Shown piece after piece: positions 1 to 9,773 of a stretch of DNA of 64,000 nt. The number at the start of each line of letters is the position of its first letter. Position 1 is the stretch's first letter. The stretch lies in contig NZ_VANI01000007.1 in the NCBI RefSeq assembly GCF_005771435.1, positions 124,001-188,000 on the forward strand. Direction: 5' to 3'. Under the pieces are notes generated by a model. The model saw only the letters and a program-made list of their open reading frames with translations. It was not told the DNA's origin and ran no database searches. This stretch comes from Microbulbifer harenosus. Lineage in GTDB: Bacteria > Pseudomonadota > Gammaproteobacteria > Pseudomonadales > Cellvibrionaceae. The position numbers were made by a program, and so were the translations under genes.

Positions 1-114
1 CACTATCGGCGAGCGGCGCCGGAATAGCAATTTCCTTTCCCGCCTCCTCCCCGGGCTCCCGCAGCAGTGCATGGTTGTTCAGCGCGCGCAGCAGAAGCCT
101 GGTAACCAGCCCGG

Positions 115-216
115 TTACGGCTTTTTCAGCACACACACCTGATCACCGTAGTAGTTGTCTGCGTAGTTGCACTCAAGCACCGGCGTTTGCGCGGCTTCTG
201 CGTTTCGACTTTTCAT
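115..216 (-). CDS. possible 33-residue peptide
   Basis: A short reading frame starts at an ATG about eight bases after a purine-rich AGGAAAA stretch and ends in TAA. The peptide begins MKSRNAEAAQ and holds two Cys and several Tyr and Asn residues. I do not recognise it. A second minus-strand frame, opening with GTG near 136 and running off the left edge of the window (…VTRLLLRALNNHALL…), overlaps its end, so this could be a short leader ahead of a truncated gene. Both are weakly supported. Confidence 0.25.
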   Translation of the reverse strand: MKSRNAEAAQTPVLECNYADNYYGDQVCVLKKP

Positions 217-425
217 CCTGTTTTTCCTATTGGTTGTTGAGGTACGGGGAAAAGGTAATCCGGGGGCAGACATAGTTGAAATCAAATAAATCTCTGGCCC
301 AGATCAACAATAACTATCGAAAACTATCAAAATGACCTCACTGATAGATGTGATCGTTGCGCATTATGAAATCCCGCACCCTCTTCCTCTGGTATTCCCG
401 CCTCAGCTGGGGCAAACTACGCAAA

Positions 426-441
426 ATGAAAACGTTTACAT
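426..441. promoter_or_regulatory. LacI-family operator upstream of tal-xylBA
   Basis: ATGAAAACGTTTACAT is an almost perfect palindrome with the AAACGTTT core typical of LacI/GalR-family operators. It lies 57 bases before the tal start codon. The LacI-type regulator that follows xylA is the obvious candidate to bind it. Binding is inferred; the palindrome is seen directly. Confidence 0.6.
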
Positions 442-498
442 TTCTGGATTGGGAACACCAACCGGAATTGCGCGAGAGATGGGGAAAGCAAATAAATC

Positions 499-1467
499 AT
501 GGACAAACTCAGTCAATTGCGGGCAATGACCGCTGTAGTGGCGGACACCGGTGACATCAACGCCATCCGCCAGTTCACCCCGCTGGATGCCACCACCAAC
601 CCTTCCCTGCTGCTGAAAGCCGCACAACAGGCGGAATACCAACCGCTGATTGAGCGCGCCATTGCGTTTGCCGCAAAACAGGGTGGCAGCGACAGTGAAC
701 AGGTCGGGCTCTGCTGCGATCACCTGGCCGCCAGTATCGGCCGCGAGATTCTGCAGATCGTGCCCGGGCGCATTTCCACCGAGGTGGATGCCCGGCTCTC
801 CTTCGACAGCGCGGCAACGCTGGAACGTGCCCGCCGGCTTATGGACCTGTACGCGCAAATGGGCGTGGCACCGGAGCGGGTGCTGATCAAGATTGCCTCT
901 ACCTGGGAGGGTATCAAGGCGGCGGAAATTCTCGAGCGCGAGGGTGTCCACTGCAATCTCACCCTGCTGTTCAGCTTCGCTCAGGCGCGCGCCTGCGCCG
1001 ATGCCGGCGTTACCCTGATCTCTCCATTTGTGGGACGGATTCTTGACTGGTATCTGCACAACACCGACGCCACCAGCTTCGCGCCGGAGCAGGATCCGGG
1101 CGTACAGTCCGTGCGCCGCATTTACCACTTTTACAAAGAGCACGGTTACCGCACCACCGTCATGGGAGCGAGCTTCCGCAACACCGGTCAAATCGAAGCG
1201 TTGGCCGGCTGCGACAGCCTCACCATCAGCCCCGATCTGCTGGCACAACTCGCCGAAGACAAGGGACCGTTGCCACGCGCGCTGACGACAAGCGCAGATG
1301 CGGGTTGCGCCGCGGCGCCAATCTCAGAGTGCGATTTCCGCTTCGAACACAACGACGATGCCATGGCCCATGAAAAACTCGGTGAAGGCATCCGCAAATT
1401 CGTAGCCGACCAGTACGCACTGGAAAGCCAGCTGCAGGCCCGCGCCAAAAATCTGGAGGCGGTGTAA
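499..1467 (+). CDS. tal: transaldolase
   Basis: Class I transaldolase of 322 residues, the usual TalB length. It moves a dihydroxyacetone unit between sedoheptulose 7-phosphate and glyceraldehyde 3-phosphate in the cytoplasmic non-oxidative pentose phosphate pathway. Family motifs are clear: [12 protein letters not shown] near residue 30, [11 protein letters not shown] near 130 with the Schiff-base Lys, and [13 protein letters not shown] near 175. The start is preceded by GGGGAAAGC at suitable spacing. The stop codon is followed at once by the xylB start, so the two are co-transcribed and probably coupled. Placement with xylB and xylA makes it the sink for xylulose 5-phosphate. A LacI-type palindrome sits just upstream. 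High certainty. Confidence 0.95.
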   Translation: MDKLSQLRAMTAVVADTGDINAIRQFTPLDATTNPSLLLKAAQQAEYQPLIERAIAFAAKQGGSDSEQVGLCCDHLAASIGREILQIVPGRISTEVDARLSFDSAATLERARRLMDLYAQMGVAPERVLIKIASTWEGIKAAEILEREGVHCNLTLLFSFAQARACADAGVTLISPFVGRILDWYLHNTDATSFAPEQDPGVQSVRRIYHFYKEHGYRTTVMGASFRNTGQIEALAGCDSLTISPDLLAQLAEDKGPLPRALTTSADAGCAAAPISECDFRFEHNDDAMAHEKLGEGIRKFVADQYALESQLQARAKNLEAV

Positions 1468-2967
1468 ATGCGAGCGCAAGAACAGGTATTTCTGGGCATA
1501 GACGCCGGTACCCAGAGTCTTAAGCTGCTGGCCTACGACGCCGGACTGAAAAAAATCCTGCACGTTTCCGCCGCACCCCTGGAGCTGATCAGCCGCGATG
1601 ACGGCAGTCGCGAGCAGCTGGCCGAGTGGTGGCTCGCCGCTTTGCGCCAGTGCATGAGCGAGCTGCCGGATGACATCAAACGCCGTGTGCGCGGCATTGG
1701 CGTATCCGGACAACAACACGGTTTTGTGCCGCTGAACAAGAACGGAGAAGTGATCGCGCCGGTGAAACTCTGGTGCGACACCAGCACCATCGCCGAGTGT
1801 GCGGAAATTACCGAGCGCTTTGGCGGCGTGGAGCGCTGCATCGACGCGGTGGGCAACCCGATACTGCCGGGTTATACGATTTCCAAGATCCTGTGGCTGA
1901 AGAAAAATAATCCACAGGCCTATGGGGAGCTCGCGCATATCCTGCTGCCCCACGATTATCTGAATTTCCATCTCACAGGAAAAATCTTCACCGAGTACGG
2001 CGACGCCTCCGGCACCAGCTACCTGAATATTCTGCGCCGGGAATACGACCGCGATATGCTGCAGGCACTCGACCCCGAGCGCGATCTACTGCCAATGTTG
2101 CCGCCGCTGCTGGAAGCCAATGCCACGGTTCCACTAGGCGAAACCGCGCGCGCCGAATTCGGCCTGCCAACCGGTGTAAAAGTCTCCACCGGCGGTGGCG
2201 ACAATATGATGGCTGCGTTTGGCACCGGTTCAGTAACCCCCGGCGTGCTGACCCTGAGTCTCGGCACTTCCGGCACCCTCTTCGCCCACAGCGACGCCCC
2301 GGCCATCGATCCGGGCAGTGAACTCGCCGCCTTTTGCTCCTCCTCCGGCGGCTGGTTGCCGCTGCTGTGCACCATGAATTGCACCGTGGCCACAGAGCGC
2401 ACGCGCAAGGCGCTGGGGAAATCCATTGAGGAATGCGAGGCGCTGCTGGCGGCATCCACACCCGGTGCCGGCGGCATACAAAGCCTGCCGTTCTACAACG
2501 GCGAGCGCATCCCCAATCTGCCTCACGCCCGCGCCAGCCTGCACGGCCTGAACGACAGCAACATGACGCCGGCCAATCTCTATCGCGCAGCGATGGAGGG
2601 CGCGACGTTTACCCTGCGCCGCGGCCTCGATGCCTTCGCCCGTGCAGGGCAGACATTCACTGCCATCCGCCTCACCGGCGGTGGAGCCAAAAGTCCGCAT
2701 TGGCGGCAGATGATCGCGGATGTGTTCAACCTGCCGGTGGAAGTACCTGCACAGCAGGAAGGTGCCGCCTTTGGCGCCGCCATGCAGGCACTTTGGGCCT
2801 GCAGCGAAAACGCGGACCTCGCCGCGCTGACCGAGGAACACCTGGCCGTGGATACGAGTCTTGGCTGCGCCCCGGATGCAGAATCCTCAGCGGCTTACCA
2901 AACCCACTACCAATCATTTCTGGAACTGCTCAGCCAGCAGTATCCGAGCGTACAACCAGTCGAATAA
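1468..2967 (+). CDS. xylB: xylulokinase
   Basis: FGGY-family sugar kinase of 499 residues that phosphorylates D-xylulose to xylulose 5-phosphate. Seen in the sequence: the N-terminal phosphate-binding motif [12 protein letters not shown], the substrate-loop segment [10 protein letters not shown] near residue 80, the [15 protein letters not shown] segment near 240 holding the catalytic-type Asp, and the C-terminal signature [19 protein letters not shown] near 405. Its ATG directly abuts the tal stop, suggesting translational coupling, and xylA follows after 14 bases. Neighbours rather than motifs choose xylulose over glycerol or gluconate as substrate. Very likely correct. Confidence 0.94.
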   Translation: MRAQEQVFLGIDAGTQSLKLLAYDAGLKKILHVSAAPLELISRDDGSREQLAEWWLAALRQCMSELPDDIKRRVRGIGVSGQQHGFVPLNKNGEVIAPVKLWCDTSTIAECAEITERFGGVERCIDAVGNPILPGYTISKILWLKKNNPQAYGELAHILLPHDYLNFHLTGKIFTEYGDASGTSYLNILRREYDRDMLQALDPERDLLPMLPPLLEANATVPLGETARAEFGLPTGVKVSTGGGDNMMAAFGTGSVTPGVLTLSLGTSGTLFAHSDAPAIDPGSELAAFCSSSGGWLPLLCTMNCTVATERTRKALGKSIEECEALLAASTPGAGGIQSLPFYNGERIPNLPHARASLHGLNDSNMTPANLYRAAMEGATFTLRRGLDAFARAGQTFTAIRLTGGGAKSPHWRQMIADVFNLPVEVPAQQEGAAFGAAMQALWACSENADLAALTEEHLAVDTSLGCAPDAESSAAYQTHYQSFLELLSQQYPSVQPVE

Positions 2968-2981
2968 CTCTGGAGAACATC

Positions 2982-4316
<1,335 letters not shown>

Positions 4317-4337
4317 GAATCACTATAAATCTACTGC

Positions 4338-4432
4338 GCGGGCACCTGGTGGCGTCCGGCAGTGCTCAGAATGCTCATGTACTTATGTACACTGCGCTTC
4401 CTGCGCGCTGGCGGACACCGCCAGGTACCCGC
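4338..4432. repeat. imperfect long inverted repeat after xylA
   Basis: Two arms of about 25 bases, 4338-4362 and 4408-4432, are near reverse complements (CACCTGGTGGCGTCCGGCAG against CTGGCGGACACCGCCAGGT), with a smaller ATGTAC-centred dyad between them. It looks like an intergenic repeat element or a transcript-stabilising structure. Its copy number in the genome cannot be judged from one window. Confidence 0.45.
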
Positions 4433-4499
4433 TCGTTACGATTTCTAGTAATCCCAGATTTGATTGATGTTCAACCTAAACGTCAGATGACTCTGGTTT

Positions 4500-4525
4500 G
4501 GGCCTGCAATTGCAGGCCCTTTTTT
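4500..4525 (+). terminator. Rho-independent terminator of tal-xylBA
   Basis: Perfect stem GGGCCTGC / GCAGGCCC with a four-base AATT loop, followed by six Ts. It closes the tal-xylB-xylA operon and separates it from the regulator gene. Confidence 0.85.
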
Positions 4526-4625
4526 ATATGTGGATACCATTCGGCCTGCACAGGCGCTACCATCTTGCGCTTCGCCTGCCAGGACACGCTGGTACCATCA
4601 GAACGACAAATCAGAGGACTGACCA

Positions 4626-5642
4626 GTGTCCATAAAAAAAGTCGCCAAGCTCGCCGGTGTCTCCACCGCCACCGTCTCCCGCTACCTCAACAGCCCCGAG
4701 CAGGTTAAAGAGAAAACCCGCAACAAGGTGCAGGCGGCCATCGACGAGGTGGGCTATGCCCCCAATGCCCTGGCGCGCAACTTCCGTCGCGGCAAGACCA
4801 GCCTGATCGTAGTGGTACTGCCGGCTATCGGCGATCCGTTTCTCGACAAGGTGATGCGCGGCATCTGGAGAGTGGCGGATGAGCAGGGTTACAGCATCCT
4901 GATCCGCGATACCCAATCCAACTCCCACGAATTCGACGAATACACCGAAATGGTATTCTCCAAGCAGGCGGACGGTATCCTGCTGCTGGCCAGTATCTCG
5001 CCGTTCCACGAGGCAGCCCCTAACCGCGGCGGCGAGCGTGCGCACCCGCCTCTGGTACTGGGGCTGGAAAGTGTAAGTGCGGAGCTCAGCCACTTCCCCA
5101 GCGTGCGTGTGGACAATATTACCGCCGCCGCCGACGGCACCGACTACCTGATCCAGCTCGGCCACCAACGCATTGGCTTTATCGCCGGCAAGCGGGATTC
5201 CCTGCTCACCAAGGACCGCGAGAAGGGTTACCGCAAGGCCATGCGCAAGGCCAAGTTGGCGATCTCCAGTGACTGGATTGTGGAAGGGGAGCAGACCATC
5301 GACGGCGCCCGCCGCGCCACCCGCCGCCTGCTGGAGCTGGACCAACGCCCTACGGCGCTCTTCTGCGCCAACGACGAAATGGCCTTGGGTGCCCTGCACG
5401 AAATCAAGAGCGCCGGCCTGAAAATCCCCCGGGATATCTCCGTCATCGGCTTCGACGATATCCGTTACGCGGAGATCGCCGATCCGCCGCTGACCACCAT
5501 TGCCCAGCCGGCGGAGGAGATCGGCGAGCGCAGCATGCGCCGTCTGTGCCAGGCCATCGACGCTGGCGATGGCGACAGCACACCGGAGATCGTTCCGCAC
5601 AATCTGATTGTTCGCAAGTCCACCGGCAAGGCCCCCGGCTGA
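4626..5642 (+). CDS. LacI-family transcriptional regulator, probable xylose regulator
   Basis: A 338-residue LacI/GalR regulator. Residues 1-55 form the classic helix-turn-helix and hinge (IKKVAKLAGVSTATVSRYLN… YAPNALARNFRRGKT), and residues 60-335 the periplasmic-binding-protein-like sugar-sensing core (LGHQRIGFIAG, ALFCANDEMALGAL, DISVIGFDDIRYAEI). The start is a GTG; AGAGGACTG precedes it. It follows the xylose operon after that operon's terminator, so it has its own promoter. The best operator candidate is the palindrome at 426-441. The effector is probably xylose or a xylose derivative, inferred from context only. Confidence 0.88.
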   Translation: MSIKKVAKLAGVSTATVSRYLNSPEQVKEKTRNKVQAAIDEVGYAPNALARNFRRGKTSLIVVVLPAIGDPFLDKVMRGIWRVADEQGYSILIRDTQSNSHEFDEYTEMVFSKQADGILLLASISPFHEAAPNRGGERAHPPLVLGLESVSAELSHFPSVRVDNITAAADGTDYLIQLGHQRIGFIAGKRDSLLTKDREKGYRKAMRKAKLAISSDWIVEGEQTIDGARRATRRLLELDQRPTALFCANDEMALGALHEIKSAGLKIPRDISVIGFDDIRYAEIADPPLTTIAQPAEEIGERSMRRLCQAIDAGDGDSTPEIVPHNLIVRKSTGKAPG

Positions 5643-5847
5643 CCATCTCACTGCGGGAACTTGCGCGGTGTCTCACGGCGACCGGAATTTGCGCGCAAAG
5701 TTCACAAAAGGCGGCGGATTCAGCCGGTTTTACACTACAGTTAAATCAGTAACCGCGCCGAATCCAGCCCGCCTACCGGGCCCACCGCATTACTCTGAGA
5801 TCAGCAGGGATATAAACAGCAGCGTATACGCAGTCGAGGTCGCCACC

Positions 5848-6027
5848 ATGAATACGCATTTGTCGGTAAAACCCGAGAGTTCTTCCAAACCCGTTTTGCT
5901 CACCGCGCAACAGAAATCCGCGCAGGAGCAGCAGAACTCGCAGACCAAGACCGGCAAAAGTGCTGCAAACGCTGGCCTGCGATATCCGAAGGACCTGGAA
6001 CGCTGTTTTGTGCTGGGGAATAACTGA
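5848..6027 (+). CDS. small hypothetical protein (59 residues)
   Basis: Short frame starting MNTHLSVKPESS, rich in Gln, Ser and Lys, ending FVLGNN. A GAGGTCGCC stretch before the ATG could serve as ribosome binding site, and a GC-rich hairpin follows the stop. No signal peptide, membrane segment or known domain is seen and I do not recognise it. It fills an otherwise empty 640-base gap between the LacI regulator and the xylonate dehydratase gene; it may also be fortuitous. Confidence 0.35.
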   Translation: MNTHLSVKPESSSKPVLLTAQQKSAQEQQNSQTKTGKSAANAGLRYPKDLERCFVLGNN

Positions 6028-6040
6028 ACAGCGCTTGTCC

Positions 6041-6135
6041 CGGAGCCCCGAGCGGCTCCGTATCGCTTTACAGTGATTTCGACTCCCATCTGTCCGTTTT
6101 AAGCAAAAACTCTCTGCAACGCGGGGAGTTTTTGC
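6041..6135. terminator. two stem-loops in the gap before xylD
   Basis: CGGAGCC/GGCTCCG (6041-6060) forms a short hairpin without a T run. A second inverted repeat, GCAAAAACTC (6103-6112) with GAGTTTTTGC (6126-6135), ends in a T-rich arm and could terminate transcription. Together they isolate xylD from upstream transcription. Confidence 0.4.
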
Positions 6136-6212
6136 CACGTCTGGCCGTCCTAATCTCAGCCGCGCTTTATGGGCGCCTTCAAAATCAAAGGCTTTAAAGC
6201 GAGATCCGTCAT

Positions 6213-6263
6213 AAACGATGTGAATAACAAATTTCAATCATCGTTTTAATAACAAATTTCGAT
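6213..6263. promoter_or_regulatory. operator-like direct and inverted repeats before xylD
   Basis: A 16-base direct repeat, AATAACAAATTTCAAT at 6223-6238 and AATAACAAATTTCGAT at 6248-6263, has a 25-base period. An inverted repeat AAACGATG (6213-6220) / CATCGTTT (6239-6246) overlaps it. The block is AT-rich and ends about 20 bases before the xylD start codon, a position suited to a repressor or activator site. It differs from the tal palindrome, so another regulator may act here. Confidence 0.45.
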
Positions 6264-6284
6264 AACGAAAAATCCTCACCAACC

Positions 6285-8117
6285 ATGACCGATTCCAATA
6301 AAAAACCGTCTGTTCAGTTCCGTAGCGCACGCTGGTTCGACAACCGGGAGCACGCGGATCACACCGCCCTGTACCTGGAGCGCTATTTCAATTTTGGCCT
6401 CACCCGGGAGGAGCTGCAGTCCGGCAAGCCGATTATCGGCATCGCCCAGACCGGCAGTGATCTCACCCCCTGCAACCGCCACCACAGGGAGCTGGCGCAG
6501 CGGGTGAAAGACGGCATCCGCGATGCCGGCGGCATTCCCATGGAATTCCCGGTGCATCCCATTTTTGAGCAGGGCCGCCGCCCCACCGCAGCGCTCGACC
6601 GCAACCTCGCCACCCTGGGGCTGATTGAGACGCTGCACGGTTACCCGATAGACGCGGTTGTGCTCACCACCGGCTGCGACAAGACCACGCCAGCCACGTT
6701 AATGGCCGCACTACAGCTCGACATTCCCGCCATCGTTTTTTCCGGTGGCCCCATGCTGAACGGCTGGCGGCCGGTAAGTTGTGAAGGCGGCACAGACAAT
6801 GACAACAGGGAAGAGCGCGTCGGTTCCGGCACGGCCATCTGGCAGAACCGCGAGCGGCTGGTGAGGGGGGAGCTGGACTATGCGGGGTTTATGGACGCCT
6901 CGGCGGAGTCCGTGCCCAGCGTCGGTCACTGCAACACCATGGGCACCGCACTCTCTATGAATGCACTGGCGGAGGTGCTCGGTATGTCCCTGCCGGGCTG
7001 CGCCGCTATTCCCGCGCCCTACAAAGAGCGCGCGCAGATGGGTTATCACACCGGCCGACGGATTGTGGAAATGGCGTTTGAAAACCTGAAGCCATCGGAC
7101 ATTCTCACCCGCCAGTCCTTCCTCAATGCGGTGGTAGCCTGCAGTGCTCTGGGTGGCTCCACCAATGCCGTGGTGCATCTGCTGGCACTGGCGCGGGGGC
7201 TGAAAGGTGTGGACTTCAGCATGGACGACTGGCAGCGATACGGTGAGGACGTTCCGCTCCTGGTGAACTGTATGCCCGCGGGCAAGTATCTAGGCGAAGA
7301 ATTCTACCGCGCCGGGGGCGTGCCCGCGCTGTTAAACCAGCTGATCGGCGACGGCCTGATCGACGGCAGCCAGAATACCGTCACCGGCCACTCACTCGCA
7401 CACAACTGCGAACCTTTCCCTGTGCGCAATCGCGACGTGATCTTCCCGACCGACAAACCACTGATGCAGAAGGCCGGCTTCGCCATCATGCGCGGCAATT
7501 TTTTCGACTCGGCACTGATGAAAAAATCCGTTATCAGCCCGGCCTTCCGGGCAAAGTACCTGGTCAACCCCGAACACCCGGAATGCTTTACCGCCCGCGC
7601 CATCGTGTTCGAAGGCCCGGAGGACTACCGCGCGCGCATCGACGACCCGGCGCTGGATATCGACGAACACTGCATTTTGATCATCCGCAATGTCGGTCCG
7701 GTGGGTTACCCGGGCTCCGCAGAAGTGGTGAACATGCTGCCACCCAGGCGGCTGGTAAAGCAGGGCATCACCTGCCTGCCCACCATGGGCGACGGTCGCC
7801 AGAGCGGCACTTCCGGTAGCCCGTCGATCCTGCATATAGCACCGGAAGCGGCCACCGGCGGCGGCATAGCCCTGTTGCAGACCGGCGACAGAATTCGCGT
7901 AAATCTCGCTGACCATCGGGTCGATGTACTGTTGACGGAAGAGGAACTGGCCGAGCGCCGCAAACACGTGAAGGCACCCTCGTTGGTCAACCAGACCCCG
8001 TGGCAGGAGATCTATCGCCGCACCGTAAGCCAGCTGGACACCGGGGCAGTGCTGGAAACCGACGAGGAATTTGTGCGGATTCTCGATAACCACCCGGTGG
8101 GGCGCCACTCCCACTAG
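6285..8117 (+). CDS. xylD: D-xylonate dehydratase (IlvD/Edd family)
   Basis: A 610-residue IlvD/Edd dehydratase whose opening (WFDNREHADHTALYLERYFNFGLT…SGKPIIGIAQTGSDLTPCNR) closely resembles the Caulobacter D-xylonate dehydratase XylD. It would convert D-xylonate to 2-keto-3-deoxyxylonate. Three Cys expected to hold the iron-sulfur cluster are present: Cys63 (TPCNR), Cys131 (TTGCDKTTPA) and Cys216 (GHCNTMGTA). An insert of about a dozen residues near 165-178 (around CEGGTDNDN) is unusual. L-arabinonate dehydratase is the main alternative; the xylose neighbourhood favours xylonate. No xylose dehydrogenase or downstream pathway gene is in the window. Repeats just upstream look like an operator. 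Confidence 0.82.
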   Translation: MTDSNKKPSVQFRSARWFDNREHADHTALYLERYFNFGLTREELQSGKPIIGIAQTGSDLTPCNRHHRELAQRVKDGIRDAGGIPMEFPVHPIFEQGRRPTAALDRNLATLGLIETLHGYPIDAVVLTTGCDKTTPATLMAALQLDIPAIVFSGGPMLNGWRPVSCEGGTDNDNREERVGSGTAIWQNRERLVRGELDYAGFMDASAESVPSVGHCNTMGTALSMNALAEVLGMSLPGCAAIPAPYKERAQMGYHTGRRIVEMAFENLKPSDILTRQSFLNAVVACSALGGSTNAVVHLLALARGLKGVDFSMDDWQRYGEDVPLLVNCMPAGKYLGEEFYRAGGVPALLNQLIGDGLIDGSQNTVTGHSLAHNCEPFPVRNRDVIFPTDKPLMQKAGFAIMRGNFFDSALMKKSVISPAFRAKYLVNPEHPECFTARAIVFEGPEDYRARIDDPALDIDEHCILIIRNVGPVGYPGSAEVVNMLPPRRLVKQGITCLPTMGDGRQSGTSGSPSILHIAPEAATGGGIALLQTGDRIRVNLADHRVDVLLTEEELAERRKHVKAPSLVNQTPWQEIYRRTVSQLDTGAVLETDEEFVRILDNHPVGRHSH

Positions 8118-8195
8118 AGCCCCTTCTGCAGCCGGCGGTCCGGCGCCAGGCTGCTATCTTTGAGGTTCGTCCACAAAACCACCTCGGGAGCAGCC

Positions 8196-8756
8196 ATGGC
8201 ATCCACCCCACTCAAGATCCTCGCCATCTCCGGCAGCCTGCGCAAAAGCTCGTTCAATAGCGCCGCGCTGAAAGTGGCGGAAGAACTCGCCGGTGACGGT
8301 GCAACCTTCACCTTCGCCGATCTCTCCACTATCCCTCTCTACGACCAGGACTTGCGCGACAAACAGGTACCCGAGGCGGTGCAGACTCTGAACGACCAGA
8401 TACTGGCCGCCGGCGCCATCCTGTTCTCCACACCGGAATACAATTACTCGGTGTCCGGAGTGCTGAAAAATGCCATCGACTGGCTCTCCCGCCTCGACCC
8501 GCAGCCCTTCGCAGACAAACCGGTGGCGGTGATGAGCGCCAGTATGAGCGCGTTCGGCGGCGCGCGGGCTCAGTACGATCTGCGGCGTATCCTGATTTAC
8601 CTGGACGCGCATTTTGTGAACAAACCAGAAGTGATGATCGCCTTTGCCCACCAAAAATTCGACGGTGATGGTAATCTCGCCGATCAGGATACTCGCGCCT
8701 TTATCGGCAAACTCGTCAGCGCGCTCATCGATTGGGCGCGGCGCCTGCAGCGCTGA
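8196..8756 (+). CDS. NADPH-dependent FMN reductase family protein
   Basis: A 186-residue flavodoxin-fold protein. The FMN-phosphate loop is seen as ISGSLRKSSFN near residue 12 and the family signature PEYNYSVSGVLKNAIDWLSR near 75-95, as in chromate/quinone/azo-reductase proteins. It is expected to bind FMN and reduce quinones or related acceptors with NAD(P)H in the cytoplasm. An upstream in-frame ATG exists, but this start is preferred because CGGGAG precedes it and the fold begins at once (TPLKILAISGS). It lies 42 bases before a pirin gene in the same orientation, a pairing that suggests a redox or quinone-stress role. The substrate cannot be told from sequence. Confidence 0.85.
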   Translation: MASTPLKILAISGSLRKSSFNSAALKVAEELAGDGATFTFADLSTIPLYDQDLRDKQVPEAVQTLNDQILAAGAILFSTPEYNYSVSGVLKNAIDWLSRLDPQPFADKPVAVMSASMSAFGGARAQYDLRRILIYLDAHFVNKPEVMIAFAHQKFDGDGNLADQDTRAFIGKLVSALIDWARRLQR

Positions 8757-8798
8757 CAAGGCACACCCAAGCTAATACTGACCATCGGAGCAATAATA

Positions 8799-9716
8799 AT
8801 GAGCAATCTGGCACAGGACGCGATTCAGGCGTGCGACGTGATCTCCGGTTGCGGAGCCATCGACATCATCATTGAGCCGCGGGAAAAAGACCTGGGCGGC
8901 TTCTCTGTGCGCCGCGCGCTGCCCACCCGCGAGCGCAAAATGGTCGGCCCGTGGATCTTCTTCGACCATATGGGCCCCGCGGAATTCGCCGCCGGCAGTG
9001 GCATCGACGTGCGCCCGCACCCGCATATCGGCATCGCCACCGTCACCTATCTGTTTGAAGGCGAAATCCTGCACCGCGACTCGCTCGGCAGCCTGCAGGC
9101 CATCCGCCCGGGCGATATCAACCTGATGGTCGCGGGGCGCGGTATCGTGCACTCGGAGCGCGAGACCACACAACTGCACAATTCGGACCACCGACTGCAC
9201 GGCCTGCAATTGTGGCTGGCGCTGCCGGAAGCCGATGAGGAGCTCCCGCCCGCGTTCTACCACTACCCCGCCGCAGAAATCCCCACCACCGACGTGGGCG
9301 GCGTGCCAGTGCGAGTCATGATGGGCAGCGCCTACGGCTGTAGCTCACCGGTAAAAACCTTCGCAGAAACCCTGTATGTTGAAGCGCACCTGAAACCGGG
9401 CCAGCGTCTGACGCTACCTGATTCTCCCGAGCGCGGCGTGTATGTCGCCAGTGGCGCGCTGCGCGCACGCGACACCGAAATTCCGCAATATGCCATGGCG
9501 GTATTCGATCCCGAACCAGGTGTGGAAGTGGAAGCCGTGGAAGAGTGCCGCATTGCCATTATCGGCGGCGAGTCTCTGGGGCAGCGTTTTATCGACTGGA
9601 ACTTTGTATCCAGCCGCAAAGAGCGCATCGCGGAGGCAATCGAAGACTGGAGGGCCGGACGCTTTGATAAGGTGCCCGGCGATACCGAGGAATTCATTCC
9701 CTATCCCGGGGGTTGA
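8799..9716 (+). CDS. pirin family protein
   Basis: A 305-residue bicupin. The pirin signature is clear near residue 45-75: GPWIFFDHMGPAEF followed by RPHPHIGIATVTYLFEGEILHRDS, which supplies the metal-binding His residues, then GDINLMVAGRGIVHSERE near 110 with a further His and Glu. Bacterial pirins such as E. coli YhhW have quercetin dioxygenase activity or act as regulators; the role here is not known. TCGGAGC lies before the ATG. It forms a likely pair with the FMN reductase gene and converges on the GH95 gene. Confidence 0.9.
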   Translation: MSNLAQDAIQACDVISGCGAIDIIIEPREKDLGGFSVRRALPTRERKMVGPWIFFDHMGPAEFAAGSGIDVRPHPHIGIATVTYLFEGEILHRDSLGSLQAIRPGDINLMVAGRGIVHSERETTQLHNSDHRLHGLQLWLALPEADEELPPAFYHYPAAEIPTTDVGGVPVRVMMGSAYGCSSPVKTFAETLYVEAHLKPGQRLTLPDSPERGVYVASGALRARDTEIPQYAMAVFDPEPGVEVEAVEECRIAIIGGESLGQRFIDWNFVSSRKERIAEAIEDWRAGRFDKVPGDTEEFIPYPGG

Positions 9717-9722
9717 TACTCA

Positions 9723-9743
9723 AGGGCCGGACGTGCCGGCCCT
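9723..9743. terminator. hairpin between convergent genes
   Basis: AGGGCCGG and CCGGCCCT form a strong eight-pair stem over a five-base loop between the pirin stop and the GH95 stop. There is no T run on either side, so it is a weak or factor-assisted terminator at best. Confidence 0.4.
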
Positions 9744-9773
9744 CCCTCCCGGTGTAGAGGGCACTCCCATTAT

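Noticed and set aside
436-1248. Long minus-strand open frame opposite tal
   Set aside because: It is antisense to a clear transaldolase, has no family signature, and arises from the codon bias of the real gene.
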